Notes: generated by a model not told the origin, from the letters alone. Numbered from the stretch's first letter, positions 29,287 through 44,493 are shown. The stretch: 64,000 nt of DNA from Amia ocellicauda (GCF_036373705.1 NC_089867.1:21812323-21876322); one strand, 5' to 3'. Translations and numbers: made by a program.

Positions 29287-31483
29287 AGTGCGTGTCACTG
29301 TGCAATTTCAGGCAAACTTCTGAAACTTGTATCAGCTCAGCCTGATTTAGTGTCCAGCTGACTGTCCTGGATTACACCTCTTCAGCTTATAGTTTAGTAA
29401 ACAAGGATGTAGAAACCAGCACAAGAGCAGCAGCATTGACTAATGCACTCAATTAACAAAATAATCTTCATTACCATGTTAAAACAGTACACTGAGACCA
29501 GGGTGGGCTGTAAAAACAAGGTACAAAATGAACAACCATGCATACCTTTCATACACAGATTACTTTGATTAATAATCTAATACCAACACAGAGCTCCTAT
29601 ATACATCCACACAGACATATATAGTGAGATACACAAGCTATAATTATTATTATTATCATTATTATTATTATTATTGTTCATCTGTTTTTTTATACAGTGT
29701 GAAGCTGCATCTTGAAGTTGACTGATTGTAATGATTTCTTATAATGATGATGATTTTGTATTTAACGTAGGAAGTCAATTAGACAATATCAGACAATTTA
29801 AATATTCATGTTTTGTCATAGTTTTCTCAGTGGATTCTCTATGGCGTAAGGAAGGAGTCCTTCTATGAGTCTTAAACTTCTCAACTACTGTCTGGTATTC
29901 TGTTCTAGTACATCACAGTTAAGTATATTTAAAAGGGGTAATGACGATGCAGAACATGTATTCAAGAAGATGATACTGGTCGCTCTTCTCATCGAGGACA
30001 ATTAACTGTGTTAGTGCGTGATGTCATACTCGCAAGAAACCTAAACTGATTACTTTCTCTATTCAGTACCTTAGACAGCGCCAACAAAGCAGCATCCAAA
30101 AAGCAAATGAAGAAAGCACGATCAATTATTACTTTCTAGTTTTACTAATTATGATGATATTAATAGGGTGAAATACGTATTTAGTGTTATGAAAATAAAC
30201 GATTTATCTAAATATACGTCACACTTTATTGATAGTCAGAGAGCCTCGATTAAATCACACATTATATATGTAATATGCAATGTAGTGTAATATGTAATGT
30301 GTATCAATGTGGGTCTGATATAGAAATAAAGTAAATTAATCAATTTTGCATTTTAAACATTGCCTTTCAATTTCCTGTACTGTAATAAATTCACGTGTGT
30401 ATGTGATTCCTCATTATTATTACGATTGCATGTATTGGATTTAAAGAAGAGAAAACAAGGACATGTGAAGTTGATTTCATTTTTATTCTTCATGTTCTTC
30501 TTCTTGAAGTGAAATGCACAACAATTGAATATGATTCACAGAATCAGTACGGTTTCATGAGCACTGTATGTTCATGAACAGCTACAATAAGAGCCAAGGT
30601 GAGAGTCTGGGTCTACAAACACATGAGCCACACACTGAAAACAACATCACTAGCAAAACCTGAAGACATCTCCAAGACACAATATTCCATCACACAGACA
30701 CACCGTGGACAGTGTGAACACATTGAGAAACAGCCTTCATAGAAGACACACATATACTTGAATAATAAACACGCTAACCTTTCTCCAAGTCAGAAATAAT
30801 TATATTTCAATTGAATAAATACATATTCTTATGTAACAAAGCAATGCTAATATAGGCCCATTACTGAAACATATTAATAATGAATCATTCATTATAGTAG
30901 CCTAATGCTCAAACTTGAGCATCGCACACTGCTTTATTCAAAGCATAGGGAAGCACACACGTCTTGTGGAACAAGATACAATCATACCTTCTCAGAAGGC
31001 AAGTGTCTAAGATAGAAATTAATTTCTTTAAAACATGAAAAAACACATCAATGGACTAATGTGAAATGAAAACATCACATTTGTACTTTTCTGCAATCAG
31101 AAATAACCTTTGAGCTATGAAAAATTCATAGCAACACGTCCACACACTGGTGTGAAATATGATTAGAAATATCCTGCCTTCACAGAAGACACACATTGTC
31201 AGAAGCTGCCCTGATTACTTCAGAGGCACAAGTGGAAACAGAAATAATCTCTTCCACACATACACACGTCTTGTATAACAAGGAGAACAGCAGTCATACT
31301 GTTGAGCACAGGTGTGTTGAATCGTGCATGTTCTTTCTGTCAAAGACAGAGCTCTTTAAAACCTTCCACACAGGCAGAAGAGGAAGGAAGACACTTCCTA
31401 CACGCTGAGAATTACTGTCCATGCCCGTCTTAGACAGGCCGGTCCAATTCTGGGGTCTGAGTCCAGTGCCCGTCCGCAGGGCT

Positions 31484-32092
31484 CTACCAGGGCCGCCAGA
31501 GGGCACCTTTAGCCGGACTCTCCTGTTTGATGGTGCTGTGGCGGGCTGGGGAGCTCAGCTGGGGCAGGGCGCTCGGACAGCTGGCCTTATCAGAGGACTG
31601 CTGCCCACTCCGGAAATGGCTCAGCAGTCTTCGCCGGGACTCGGTCTTCACTTGATCCCGGGACAGGAAGCGCACGATTTCTTGGGCACACCTGGAGTAG
31701 CCCTCGCCTGCAGCCGCAGGCCCGGAGGAGGCGCTAGCGAGCTGCTGCTGGCACTGCTGTCTCAGGTAGCACACCGTCATTTCCAGGATGTCGGCTTTCT
31801 CCAGCTTGGAGTCGGGCTGCTGGCTCAGGAAGTCGCCGGCCAGGAGAGACTTGAGCTGCTCGATGCTGCTGTTGATGCGATCTCTGCGCATTCGCTCAAC
31901 CATCGGCTTTCTCAGCTGGAGAGACAAGACAAGACGTGGGTTAGTCATCAGGCTCTGGGAGGCAACCTGGATGAAATCACTGACAGATGAAATCAGGGCA
32001 TTTCTCCACAGGTCAGGTTCTCAACTTACTTTGTGGCTCAGGGTGGCGTGCTCCTTTGAGTATCCCATTGCTGCAGCGAGTGTCGGTGCCAT
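31484..32092 (-). CDS. hes5: HES5-type bHLH-Orange repressor, gene 5
   Basis: Exon 1 is 32030-32092 and exon 2 is 31484-31915. The protein equals gene 3. Three silent changes are visible: Asp108 GAT, Ser124 AGT and Gly158 GGT. Having several changes, all silent, is what selection on the protein predicts. Confidence 0.96.
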
Positions 32093-32464
32093 GGCTGGAG
32101 CTGGGCTGTAGTGCTCTCTGTGTAGAGTGAGTGTGACTGCTGCTGCTCTCGGCTCTGCTATTTATAGTCCCCAATCTGCATCCCAATGTGTGGGTCTCGG
32201 GCTCGTTGCAGTTTCTCACAGTCCGTAGCCAATGGGCGAGCTCGGGGGGACAATGGGGAAGCTGGAATTGCCACATGCTCAATGAAGTGCTTATTGCCCG
32301 GGGACAATGGCCATGTCTCTGGGGAACAGGTGGAGGGGTGGGGCGATGGCGAGTGCCTCACGGAGCACTGTGTGAATCTGGGAAAGTGGTGACCCCCGTG
32401 CAGAGAGCAGATCTGCCGCCTGATGTTGGGATCAGTGATTCGTGTTTAGAGAGCACACGTGTGT
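32093..32464 (-). promoter_or_regulatory. hes5 gene 5 promoter
   Basis: TATA box 32159-32166; RBPJ pair 32189-32220. Confidence 0.8.
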
Positions 32465-32850
32465 AAGTGCACACGTCCTGCACCATGAAGGCTTTAAAGC
32501 ACCGAAGCCCACACTCGGCTCTGCATGCTGTTTGCAGTGAACACTGATGCTTCCAGGATTGTTCGATGTCTGTGAGATATTAAGCCGATGAGATCTGTTT
32601 GACCTCAGCCCCAGCTGCAGGTGTTGAACTGTATGTTCGCGGCTCGCTGGGGTATGATTATATTTACCCTGAATAAGCCCTAATCGCACCCATGTACTTT
32701 TATTATGATCATTATTTATTCATTGAGCAGACGTCTTTTTAATAATGCCTTCCATATCATCCGCATGTTGATTTCAAGGGTTTCCTGGTGACAGTAAAGA
32801 AAATAGAACATTCAGCACTTCGTATTAAATGGGAGAGAGAGAACAACATC

Positions 32851-32929
<79 letters not shown>

Positions 32930-33327
32930 ATAATTATAAAAACATCTAAGTGGATCAGTGCTGTTAATTCTTACATTATATATCTTTAAGAAAAAATACA
33001 CAATTTAATGTTGCTTCACATGTATATTAAGCCACTCCTTTTTAAACTAACTAGCATTTTTATACAGTCAACTGGACTCTGTGACTAAAGTACACCAAGT
33101 CTCCTGAGATTACAAATGGACAGTTCAAAGCGATTGCTTGGTAATTCATGAACTGAAAAGATTGAATTAAAAGGTTGAGGTTAATCATTAAGATGAATTT
33201 ATAAATTAGTCTTCAAATTGAAAATTATTAATTAAAATTCCCAGATTGCACCTCCGTATCCCAGATTGTGGCTGACAGGGTCTAATCAGTTATCACTGTC
33301 AGGGGGATAGTCAGCAGATATGTGTCA

Positions 33328-34444
33328 ATCCACAGAGCAGTGTGTCCAGATGTCCCAGATGTGTCTCAGTCCTGCGGCTGCTGGGCTCTGTGAATAGAGC
33401 TGCCCGGTCTTTCCCACACTGCGTCCTGTGTGCTGGGCTCCACACACAACAAAAGCAGCCAGGCGCGCTGAATGGGGCATTAGTGACGCCAATTGGCTCT
33501 GTATTGTGGGACGGGCAGCGCATGACGTCACACGCCATCTGGAGGGAAGGCCGATCAATGGCTGACATCTTATCAATACATCTGTACCTGTGCGCATCAA
33601 CAGGGCCTCACAGCACCACAGTCAGTCATGACATCAGGACCGCAGCAGCTGACTGGGGGAGGCGGGGCTAATGGACAGGGAAACCCAGATTATACCTGTC
33701 GGACAGGTGATCAGGTGACCTCAGCACACTGCGCTGTGATTGGCAGAGGATGAGGAGAGCCTGACAGAGTGACACACAGGTATTGTGTGTCTTATTGTGC
33801 GACTGTTGTCCTTAAACACACAGCAATAGTAAAACAGCCTGATGACACTGCAGGCACTTCTGCTCTGAATGGTGTATCGAACACGTCCCCTCAGCCGTCC
33901 TCCTGCTCAGTGCTCAGCTTCTCCACACCTTCCTGCTCCCCGTGCCTTTGCCATGACTGAGCCACAGAGAGGGGCTCCCAGGTGCCCAGTGTCAGAGAGC
34001 AGCCCCCCCACCGTGTCCAGCCCCAGATAAAGGCCTCCAGATGCTGGTGGGGTTGAGGAGTCGTAATGGCCCTGGAACTGAGACTCTGCTCTCCAGAGCT
34101 TTCCCACACTCTGCCCATTGAGAGAGCGACAATAGAAGTGTGCCGATTAAATGCTAATTTGGATTCAAACCATCAGCCCCTGAAAATCCTCTAGAGGATA
34201 AAACTTGTTAGTTAAAGTGCTTTCATCAAGGGCCAGATAAACACACATGTATAGAGCATGGCGTCCAGTGGAAGTGTGTTAGAAGACATCAGCGCTCATG
34301 GGAAATCGTCAGTAAAGCATGTGATATCAGCGTCTGAGACCCAGAGTAAATCATAAGCAATTCAAGACAATATAATGGAAAACTCTTATGTACCAGTCTT
34401 ATTCACTGAGAGCCATTATTCTTCTTATTATTATTCATCTTCTT

Positions 34445-34513
<69 letters not shown>

Positions 34514-34997
34514 TTTATTACATGACTAATCAAAACTACTCAGCACTTTTAAAGTAATCTTTTGCATCCACCAAAATAATAGAGTTATTTCCCTCCTCCA
34601 TTATATAGCGCCTTTCACTCCACCAGTGTTCTCAACAGCCTTTCCCAGCCACAGCCCAGCTGCTCAAAGCTTTACTCTGAGAATCACACAATGCACCTGG
34701 GCCTGATATTTCATCAGCGATATGAGACACACAGCAGAACCTCGTCAACATGCAACATGTGCCGTGTTTAATATGGCAACAAAACAGACCCCACCTCCCC
34801 CTCCCCCCATTCCTGGTGTGCAGCTCTGTGGGTCGACTCACTAGGGATTGTCCCCTCCGGCCCTGTGAGTGAGTTTTCCTCTGTTTCCCACACTCTGCCC
34901 ATTCAGCACGTCCAATAGGGAGACAATAGAAGTGTGTCTTATTACACATCGCGTTAGCGACGGTGTTTGATCTGCCATTGTGGGGTAGGGCAGCCAC
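33328..34997 (-). promoter_or_regulatory. Unit 5 distal modules
   Basis: E1 33328-33579, E2 34008-34198, E3 34837-34997. Confidence 0.6.
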
Positions 34998-37200
34998 AGT
35001 GCGTGTCACTGTGCAATTTCAGGCAAACTTCTGAAACTTGTATCAGCTCAGCCTGATTTAGTGTCCAGCTGACTGTCCAGGATTACACCTCTTCAGCTTA
35101 TAGTTTAGTAAACAAGGATGTAGAAACCAGCACAAGAGCAGCAGCATTGACTAATGCACTCAATTAACAAAATAATCTTCATTACCATGTTAAAACAGTA
35201 CACTGAGACCAGGGTGGGCTGTAAAAACAAGGTACAAAATGAACAAGCATGCATAAATTTCATACACAGATTACTTCGATTAATAATCTAATACCAACAC
35301 AGAGCTCCTATATACATCCACACAGACATATATAGTGAGATACACAAGCTATAATTATTATTATTATCATTATTATTATTATTATTGTTCATCTGTTTTT
35401 TTATACAGTGTGAAGCTGCATCTTGAAGTTGACTGATTGTAATGATTTCTTATAATGATGATGATTTTGTATTTAACGTAGGAAGTCAATTAGACAATAT
35501 CAGACAATTTAAATATTCATGTTTTGTCATAGTTTTCTCAGTGGATTCTCTATGGCGTAAGGAAGGAGTCCTTCTATGAGTCTTAAACTTCTCAACTACT
35601 GTCTGGTATTCTGTTCTAGTACATCACAGTTAAGTATATTTAAAAGGGGTAATGACGATGCAGAACATGTATTCAAGAAGATGATACTGGTCGCTCTTCT
35701 CATCGAGGACAATTAACTGTGTTAGTGCGTGATGTCATACTCGCAAGAAACCTAAACTGATTACTTTCTCTATTCAGTACCTTAGACAGCGCCAACAAAG
35801 CAGCAACCAAAAAGCAAATGAAGAAAGCAAGATCAATATATTCATTACTTTCTAGTTTTACTAATTATGATGATATTAATAGGGTGAAATACGTATTTAG
35901 TGTTATGAAAATAAACGATTTATCTAAATATACGTCACACTTTATTGATAGTCAGAGAGCCTCGATTAAATCACACATTATATATGTAATATGCAATGTA
36001 GTGTAATATGTAATGTGGATCAATGTGGGTCTGATATAGAAATAAAGTAAATTAATCAATTTTGCATTTTAAACATTGCCTTTCAATTTCCTGTACTGTA
36101 ATAAATTCACGTGTGTATGTGATTCCTCATTATTATTACGATTGCATGTATTGGATTTAAAGAAGAGAAAACAAGGACATGTGACGTTGATTTCATTTTT
36201 ATTATTCATGTTCTTCTTCTTGAAGTGAAATGCACAACAATTGAATATGATTCACAGAATCAGTACGGTTTCATGAGCACTGTATGTTCATGAACAGCTA
36301 CAATAAGAGCCAAGGTGAGAGTCTGGGTCTACAAACACATGAGCCACACACTGAAAACAACATCACTAGCAAAACCTGAAGACATCTCCAAGACACAATA
36401 TTCCATCACACAGACACACCGTGGACAGTGTGAACACATTGAGAAACAGCCTTCATAGAAGACACACATATACTTGAATAATAAACACGCTAACCTTTCT
36501 CCAAGTCAGAAATAATTATATTTCAATTGAATAAATACATATTTCTTATGTAACAAAGCAATGCTAATATAGGCCCATTACTGAAACATATTAATAATGA
36601 ATCATTCATTATAGTAGCCTAATGCTCAAACTTGAGCATCGCACACTGCTTTATTCAAAGCATAGGGAAGCACACACGTCTTGTGGAACAAGATACAATC
36701 ATACCTTCTCAGAAGGCAAGTGTCTTAGATAGAAATTAATTTCTTTAAAACATGAAAAAACACATCAATGGACTAATGTGAAATGAAAACATCACATTTG
36801 TACTTTTCTGCAATCAGAAATAACCTTTGAGCTATGAAAAATTCATAGCAACACGTCCACACACTGGTGTGAAATATGATTAGAAATATCCTGCCTTCAC
36901 AGAAGACACACATTGTTAGAAGCTGCCCTGATTACTTCAGAGGCACAAGTGGAAACAGAAATAATCTCTTCCACACATACACACGTCTTGTATAACAAGG
37001 AGAACAGCAGTCATACTGTTGAGCACAGGTGTGTTGAATCGTGCATGTTCTTTCTGTCAAAGACAGAGCTCTTTAAAACCTTCCACACAGGCAGAAGAGG
37101 AAGGAAGACACTTCCTACACGCTGAGAATTACTGTCCATGCCCGTCTTAGACAGGCCGGTCCAATTCTGGGGTCTGAGTCCAGTGCCCGTCCGCAGGGCT

Positions 37201-37809
37201 CTACCAGGGCCGCCAGAGGGCGCCTTTAGCCGGACTCTCCTGTTTGATGGTGCTGTGGCGGGCTGGGGAGCTCAGCTGGGGCAGGGCGCTCGGACAGCTG
37301 GCCTTATCAGAGGACTGCTGCCCGCTCCGGAAATGGCTCAGCAGTCTTCGCCGGGACTCGGTCTTCACTTGATCCCGGGACAGGAAGCGCACGATTTCTT
37401 GGGCACACCTGGAGTAGCCCTCGCCTGCAGCCGCAGGCCCGGAGGAGGCGCTAGCGAGCTGCTGCTGGCACTGCTGTCTCAGGTAGCACACCGTCATTTC
37501 CAGGATGTCGGCTTTCTCCAGCTTGGAGTCGGGCTGCTGGCTCAGGAAGTCGCCGGCCAGGAGAGACTTGAGCTGCTCGATGCTGCTGTTGATGCGATCT
37601 CTGCGCATTCGCTCAACCATCGGCTTTCTCAGCTGGAGAGACAAGACAAGACGTGGGTTAGTCATCAGGCTCTGGGAGGCAACCTGGATGAAATCACTGA
37701 CAGATGAAATCAGGGCATTTCTCCACAGGTCAGGTTCTCAACTTACTTTGTGGCTCAGGGTGGCGTGCTCCTTTGAGTATCCCATTGCTGCAGCGAGTGT
37801 CGGTGCCAT
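37201..37809 (-). CDS. hes5: HES5-type bHLH-Orange repressor, gene 6
   Basis: Exon 1 is 37747-37809 and exon 2 is 37201-37632. The protein equals gene 3, with the silent GAT at Asp108. Confidence 0.96.
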
Positions 37810-38181
37810 GGCTGGAGCTGGGCTGTAGTGCTCTCTGTGTAGAGTGAGTGTGACTGCTGCTGCTCTCGGCTCTGCTATTTATAGTCCCCAATCTGCATCC
37901 CAATGTGTGGGTCTCGGGCTCGTTGCAGTTTCTCACAGTCCGTAGCCAATGGGCGAGCTCGGGGGGACAATGGGGAAGCTGGAATTGCCACATGCTCAAT
38001 GAAGTGCTTATTGCCCGGGGACAATGGCCATGTCTCTGGGGAACAGGTGGAGGGGTGGGGCGATGGCGAGTGCCTCACGGAGCACTGTGTGAATCTGGGA
38101 AAGTGGTGACCCCCGTGCAGAGAGCAGATCTGCCGCCTGATGTTGGGATCAGTGATTCGTGTTTAGAGAGCACACGTGTGT
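37810..38181 (-). promoter_or_regulatory. hes5 gene 6 promoter
   Basis: TATA box 37876-37883; RBPJ pair 37906-37937. Confidence 0.8.
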
Positions 38182-38567
38182 AAGTGCACACGTCCTGCAC
38201 CATGAAGGCTTTAAAGCACCGAAGCCCACACTCGGCTCTGCATGCTGTTTGCAGTGAACACTGATGCTTCCAGGATTGTTCGATGTCTGTGAGATAGTAA
38301 GCCGATGAGATCTGTTTGACCTCAGCCCCAGCTGCAGGTGTTGAACTGTATGTGCGCGGCTCGCTGGGGTATGATTATAATTACCCTGAATAAGCCCTAA
38401 TCGCACCCATGTACTTTTATTATGATCATTATTTATTCATTGAGCAGACGTCTTTTTAATAATGCCTTCCATATCATCCGCATGTTGATTTCAAGGGTTT
38501 CCTGGTGACAGTAAAGAAAATAGAACATTCAGCACTTCGTATTAAATGGGAGAGAGAGAACAACATC

Positions 38568-38615
<48 letters not shown>

Positions 38616-39035
38616 TTTTATTATTATTATAATTATAATAATTATAAAATCATCTAAGTGGATCAGTGCTGTTCATTCTTACATTATATATCTTTGAGAG
38701 CAAATACACAATTTAATGTTGCTTCACATGTATATTAAGCCACTCCTTTTTAAACTAACTAGCATTTTTATACAGTCAACTGGGCTCTGTGACTGAAGTA
38801 CACCAAGTCTCCTGAGATTACGAATGGACAGTTCAAAGCGATTGCTTGGTAATTTATGAACTGAAAAGATTGAATTAAAAGGTTGAGGTTAATCATTAAG
38901 ATGAATTTATAAATTAGTCTTCAAATTGAAAATTATTAATTAAAATTCCCAGATTGCTCCTCAGTATCCCAGATTGTGGCTGACAGGGTCTAATCAGTTA
39001 TCACTGTCAGGGGGATAGTCAGCAGATATGTGTCA

Positions 39036-40863
39036 ATCCACAGAGCAGTGTGTCCAGATGTCCCAGATGTGTCTCAGTCCTGCGGCTGCTGGGCTCTGTG
39101 AGTAGAGCTGCCCGGTCTTTCCCACACTGCGTCCTGTGTGCTGGGCTCCACACACAACAAAAGCAGCCAGGCGCGCTGAATGGGGCATTAGTGACGCCAA
39201 TTGGCTCTGTATTGTGGGACGGGCAGCGCATGACGTCACACGCCATCTGGAGGGAAGGCCGATCAATGGCTGACATCTTATCAATACATCTGTACCTGTG
39301 CGCATCAACAGGGCCTCACAGCACCACAGTCAGTCATGACATCAGGACCGCAGCAGCTGACTGGGGGAGGCGGGGCTAATGGACAGGGAAACCCAGATTA
39401 TACCTGTCGGGCAGGTGATCAGGTGACCTCAGCACACTGCGCTGTGATTGGCAGAGGAGGAGGAGAGTCTGACAGAGTGACACACAGGTATTGTGTGTCT
39501 TATTGTGCGACTGTTGTCCTCAAACACACAGCAATAGTAAAACAGCCTGATGACACTGCAGGCATTTCTGCTCTGAATGGTGTATCGAACACGTCCCCTC
39601 AGCCGTCCTCCTGCTCAGTGCTCAGCTTCTCCACACCTTCCTGCTCCCCGTGCCTTTGCCATGACTGAGCCACAGAGAGGGGCTCCCAGGTGCCCAGTGT
39701 CAGAGAGCAGCCCCCCCACCGTGTCCAGCCCCAGATAAAGCCCTCCAGATGCTGGTGGGGTTGAGGAGTCGTAATGGCCCTGGAACTGAGACTCTGCTCT
39801 CCAGAGCTTTCCCACACTCTGCCCATTGAGAGAGCGACAATAGAAGTGTGCCGATTAAATGCTAATTTGCTTTCAAACCATCAGCCCCTGACAGGCCTCT
39901 AGAGGATAAAACTTGTTTGTTAAATATGCTTTAATCAAGGGCCAGATGAACACACACATGTAGAGAGCATGTAGAGAGTAAATCATAAGCAATTCAAGAC
40001 AATGTAATGTAATCATTATATTTAAAGGCTCTGCAAGGACATCAGACATATTGAGCAGAGATACAGTGCTATGCTCTGAGTTGCGTCTTATGAATGATTA
40101 TAAGCTCTGTCAGGATATGCTGCTGTTGGACTCTGACTTTCATTTGGGATTCCTCAAGTACTGAGGGGAGCAATGAAAGGTTGTAGGAACTTCAAAACAT
40201 CTAGAAGAATGCACTATACTTCAACACTGGACTGTTTAACTCCCCAAACACTGTATTATGACATTCTTAACTCTCCCTATCCTTGTTGTGTTTCCTGTCA
40301 CAAGTTAAGTTGTGATTTTGCCTTTTGATGTGACTCCTCAGAGCTGATGAAGTGCACATCAAGAGGGTGTCACTACCACAACAGTGCCCCAAAATGAGCA
40401 TATCACCCAACAGTTCTGTTTCAGATCCCAAGGAATGAACACTGCAGACAGAATCTCCCTCCTCCATTATATAGCGCCTTTCACTCCACCAGTGTTCTCA
40501 ACAGCCTTTCCCAGCCACAGCCCAGCTGCTCAAAGCTTTACTCTGAGAATCACACAATGCACCTGGGCCTGATATTTCATCAGCGATATGAGACACACAG
40601 CAGAACCTCGTCAACATGCAACATGTGCCGTGTTTAATATGGCAACAAAACAGACCCCACCTCCCCCTCCCCCCATTCCTGGTGTGCAGCTCTGTGGGTC
40701 GACTCACTAGGGATTGTCCCCTCCGGCCCTGTGAGTGAGTTTTCCTCTGTTTCCCACACTCTGCCCATTCAGCACGTCCAATAGGGAGACAATAGAAGTG
40801 TGTCTTATTACACATCGCGTTAGCGACGGTGTTTGATCTGCCATTGTGGGGTAGGGCAGCCAC
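39036..40863 (-). promoter_or_regulatory. Unit 6 distal modules
   Basis: E1 39036-39287, E2 39716-39906, E3 40703-40863, with the type B segment between E2 and E3. Confidence 0.6.
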
Positions 40864-43078
40864 AGTGCGTGTCACTGTGCAATTTCAGGCAAACTTCTGA
40901 AACTTGTATCAGCTCAGCCTGATTTAGTGTCCAGCTGACTGTCCAGGATTACACCTCTTCAGCTTATAGTTTAGTAAACAAGGATGTAGAAACCAGCACA
41001 AGAGCAGCAGCATTGACTAATGCACTCAATTAACAAAATAATCTTCATTACCATGTTAAAACAGTACACTGAGACCAGGGTGGGCTGTAAAAACAAGGTA
41101 CCAAATGAACAAGCATGCATACCTTTCATACACAGATTACTTTGATTAATAATCTAATACCAACACAGAGCTCCTATATACATCCACACAGACATATATA
41201 GTGAGATACACAAGCTATAATTATTATTATTATCATTATTATTATTATTATTGTTCATCTGTTTTTTTATACAGTGTGAAGCTGCATCTTGAAGTTGACT
41301 GATTGTAATGATTTCTTATAATGATGATGATTTTGTATTTAACGTAGGAAGTCAATTAGACAATATCAGACAATTTAAATATTCATGTTTTGTCATAGTT
41401 TTCTCAGTGGATTCTCTATGGCGTAAGGAAGGAGTCCTTCTATGAGTCTTAAACTTCTCAACTACTGTCTGGTATTCTGTTCTAGTACATCACAGTTAAG
41501 TATATTTAAAAGGGGTAATGACGATGCAGAACATGTATTCAAGAAGATGATACTGGTCGCTCTTCTCATCGAGGACAATTAACTGTGTTAGTGCGTGATG
41601 TCATACTCGCAAGAAACCTAAACTGATTACTTTCTCTATTCAGTACCTTAGACAGCGCCAACAAAGCAGCATCCAAAAAGCAAATGAAGAAAGCACGATC
41701 AATATATTTATTACTTTCTAGTTTTACTAATTATGATGATATTAATAGGGTGAAATACGTATTTAGTGTTATGAAAATAAACGATTTATCTAAATATACG
41801 TCACACTTTATTGATAGTCAGAGAGCCTCGATTAAATCACACATTATATATGTAATATGCAATGTAGTGTAATATGTAATGTGTATCAATGTGGGTCTGA
41901 TATAGAAATAAAGTAAGTTAATCAATTTTTTACCTTTAATTGCATTTTAAACATTGCCTTTCAATTTCCTGTACTGTAATAAATTCACGTGTGTATGTGA
42001 TTCCTCATTATTATTACGATTGCATGTATTGGATTTAAAGAAGAGAAAACAAGGACATGTGAAGTTGATTTCATTTTTATTCTTCATGTTCTTCTTCTTG
42101 AAGTGAAATGCACAACAATTGAATATGATTCACAGAATCAGTACGGTTTCATGAGCACTGTATGTTCATGAACAGCTACAATAAGAGCCAAGGTGAGAGT
42201 CTGGGTCTACAAACACATGAGCCACACACTGAAAACAACATCACTAGCAAAACCTGAAGACATCTCCAAGACACAATATTCCATCACACAGACACACCGT
42301 GGACAGTGTGAACACATTGAGAAACAGCCTTCATAGAAGACACACATATACTTGAATAATAAACACGCTAACCTTTCTCCAAGTCAGAAATAATTATATT
42401 TCAATTGAATAAATACATATTTCTTATGTAACAAAGCAATGCTAATATAGGCCCATTACTGAAACATATTCATTATTAATCATTCATTATAGTAGCCTAA
42501 TGCTCAAACTTGAGCATCGCACACTGCTTTATTCAAAGCATAGGGAAGCACACACGTCTTGTGGAACAAGATACAATCATACCTTCTCAGAAGGCAAGTG
42601 TCTAAGATAGAAATTAATTTCTTTAAAATATGAAAAAACACATCAATGGACTAATGTGAAATGAAAACATCACATTTGTACTTTTCTGCAATCAGAAATA
42701 ACCTTTGAGCTATGAAAAATTCATAGCAACACGTCCACACACTGGTGTGAAATATGATTAGAAATATCCTGCCTTCACAGAAGACACACATTGTTAGAAG
42801 CTGCCCTGATTACTTCAGAGGCACAAGTGGAAACAGAAATAATCTCTTCCACACATACACACGTCTTGTATAACAAGGAGAACAGCAGTCATACTGTTGA
42901 GCACAGGTGTGTTGAATCGTGCATGTTCTTTCTGTCAAAGACAGAGCTCTTTAAAACCTTCCACACAGGCAGAAGAGGAAGGAAGACACTTCCTACACGC
43001 TGAGAATTACTGTCCATGCCCGTCTTAGACAGGCCGGTCCAATTCTGGGGTCTGAGTCCAGTGCCCGTCCGCAGGGCT

Positions 43079-43687
43079 CTACCAGGGCCGCCAGAGGGCG
43101 CCTTTAGCCGGACTCTCCTGTTTGATGGTGCTGTGGCGGGCTGGGGAGCTCAGCTGGGGCAGGGTGCTCGGACAGCTGGCCTTATCAGAGGACTGCTGCC
43201 CGCTCCGGAAATGGCTCAGCAGTCTTCGCCGGGACTCGGTCTTCACTTGGTCCCGGGACAGGAAGCGCACGATTTCTTGGGCACACCTGGAGTAGCCCTC
43301 GCCTGCAGCCGCAGGCCCGGAGGAGGCGCTGGCGAGCTGCTGCTGGCACTGCTGTCTCAGGTAGCACACCGTCATTTCCAGGATGTCGGCTTTCTCCAGC
43401 TTGGAGTCGGGCTGCTGGCTCAGGAAGTCGCCGGCCAGGAGAGACTTGAGCTGCTCGATGCTGCTGTTGATGCGATCTCTGCGCATTCGCTCAACCATCG
43501 GCTTTCTCAGCTGGAGAGACAAGACAAGACGTGGGTTAGTCATCAGGCTCTGGGAGGCAACCTGGATGAAATCACTGACAGATGAAATCAGGGCATTTCT
43601 CCACAGGTCAGGTTCTCAACTTACTTTGTGGCTCAGGGTGGCGTGCTCCTTTGAGTATCCCATTGCTGCAGCGAGTGTCGGTGCCAT
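43079..43687 (-). CDS. hes5: HES5-type bHLH-Orange repressor, gene 7 (T137 variant)
   Basis: Exon 1 is 43625-43687 and exon 2 is 43079-43510. It differs from gene 3 at Thr137 (ACC for GCC) in the low-complexity stretch between Orange and WRPW, and at a silent Ala81 change (GCC for GCT). The substitution lies outside the known domains, so little effect is expected. Confidence 0.95.
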
Positions 43688-44059
43688 GGCTGGAGCTGGG
43701 CTGTAGTGCTCTCTGTGTAGAGTGAGTGTGACTGCTGCTGCTCTCGGCTCTGCTATTTATAGTCCCCAATCTGCATCCCAATGTGTGGGTCTCGGGCTCG
43801 TTGCAGTTTCTCACAGTCCGTAGCCAATGGGCGAGCTCGGGGGGACAATGGGGAAGCTGGAATTGCCACATGCTCAATGAAGTGCTTATTGCCCGGGGAC
43901 AATGGCCATGTCTCTGGGGAACAGGTGGAGGGGTGGGGCGATGGCGAGTGCCTCACGGAGCACTGTGTGAATCTGGGAAAGTGGTGACCCCCGTGCAGAG
44001 AGCAGATCTGCCGCCTGATGTTGGGATCAGTGATTCGTGTTTAGAGAGCACACGTGTGT
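43688..44059 (-). promoter_or_regulatory. hes5 gene 7 promoter
   Basis: TATA box 43754-43761; RBPJ pair 43784-43815. Confidence 0.8.
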
Positions 44060-44445
44060 AAGTGCACACGTCCTGCACCATGAAGGCTTTAAAGCACCGA
44101 AGCCCACACTCGGCTCTGCATGCTGTTTGCAGTGAACACTGATGCTTCCAGGATTGTTCGATGTCTGTGAGATAGTAAGCCGATGAGATCTGTTTGACCT
44201 CAGCCCCAGCTGCAGGTGTTGAACTGTATGTGCGCGGCTCGCTGGGGTATGATTATAATTACCCTGAATAAGCCCTAATCGCACCCATGTACTTTTATTA
44301 TGATCATTATTTATTCATTGAGCAGACGTCTTTTTAATAATGCCTTCCATATCATCCGCATGTTGATTTCAAGGGTTTCCTGGTGACAGTAAAGAAAATA
44401 GAACATTCAGCACTTCGTATTAAATGGGAGAGAGAGAACAACATC

Positions 44446-44493
<48 letters not shown>

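Larger units (their letters stand above)
25278..31128 (-). repeat. Array unit 4 (type B spacer)
   Basis: 5,851 bp. The microsatellite-bearing spacer is replaced by a different, unrecognised segment of about 450 bp (28424-28877), which is also present in units 6 and 7. Confidence 0.95.
31129..36845 (-). repeat. Array unit 5 (type A spacer)
   Basis: 5,717 bp. Sister of unit 3 by shared spacer variants. (AAT)n(ATT)n near 32851-32930; (CTT)n(ATT)n near 34438-34518. Confidence 0.95.
36846..42723 (-). repeat. Array unit 6 (type B spacer)
   Basis: 5,878 bp. The type B segment lies at about 40001-40454. Shares CTGTGACTGAAGTAC and ATTGCTCCTCAG with unit 7, where the other units have ACTAAAG and ATTGCACCTC. 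Confidence 0.95.
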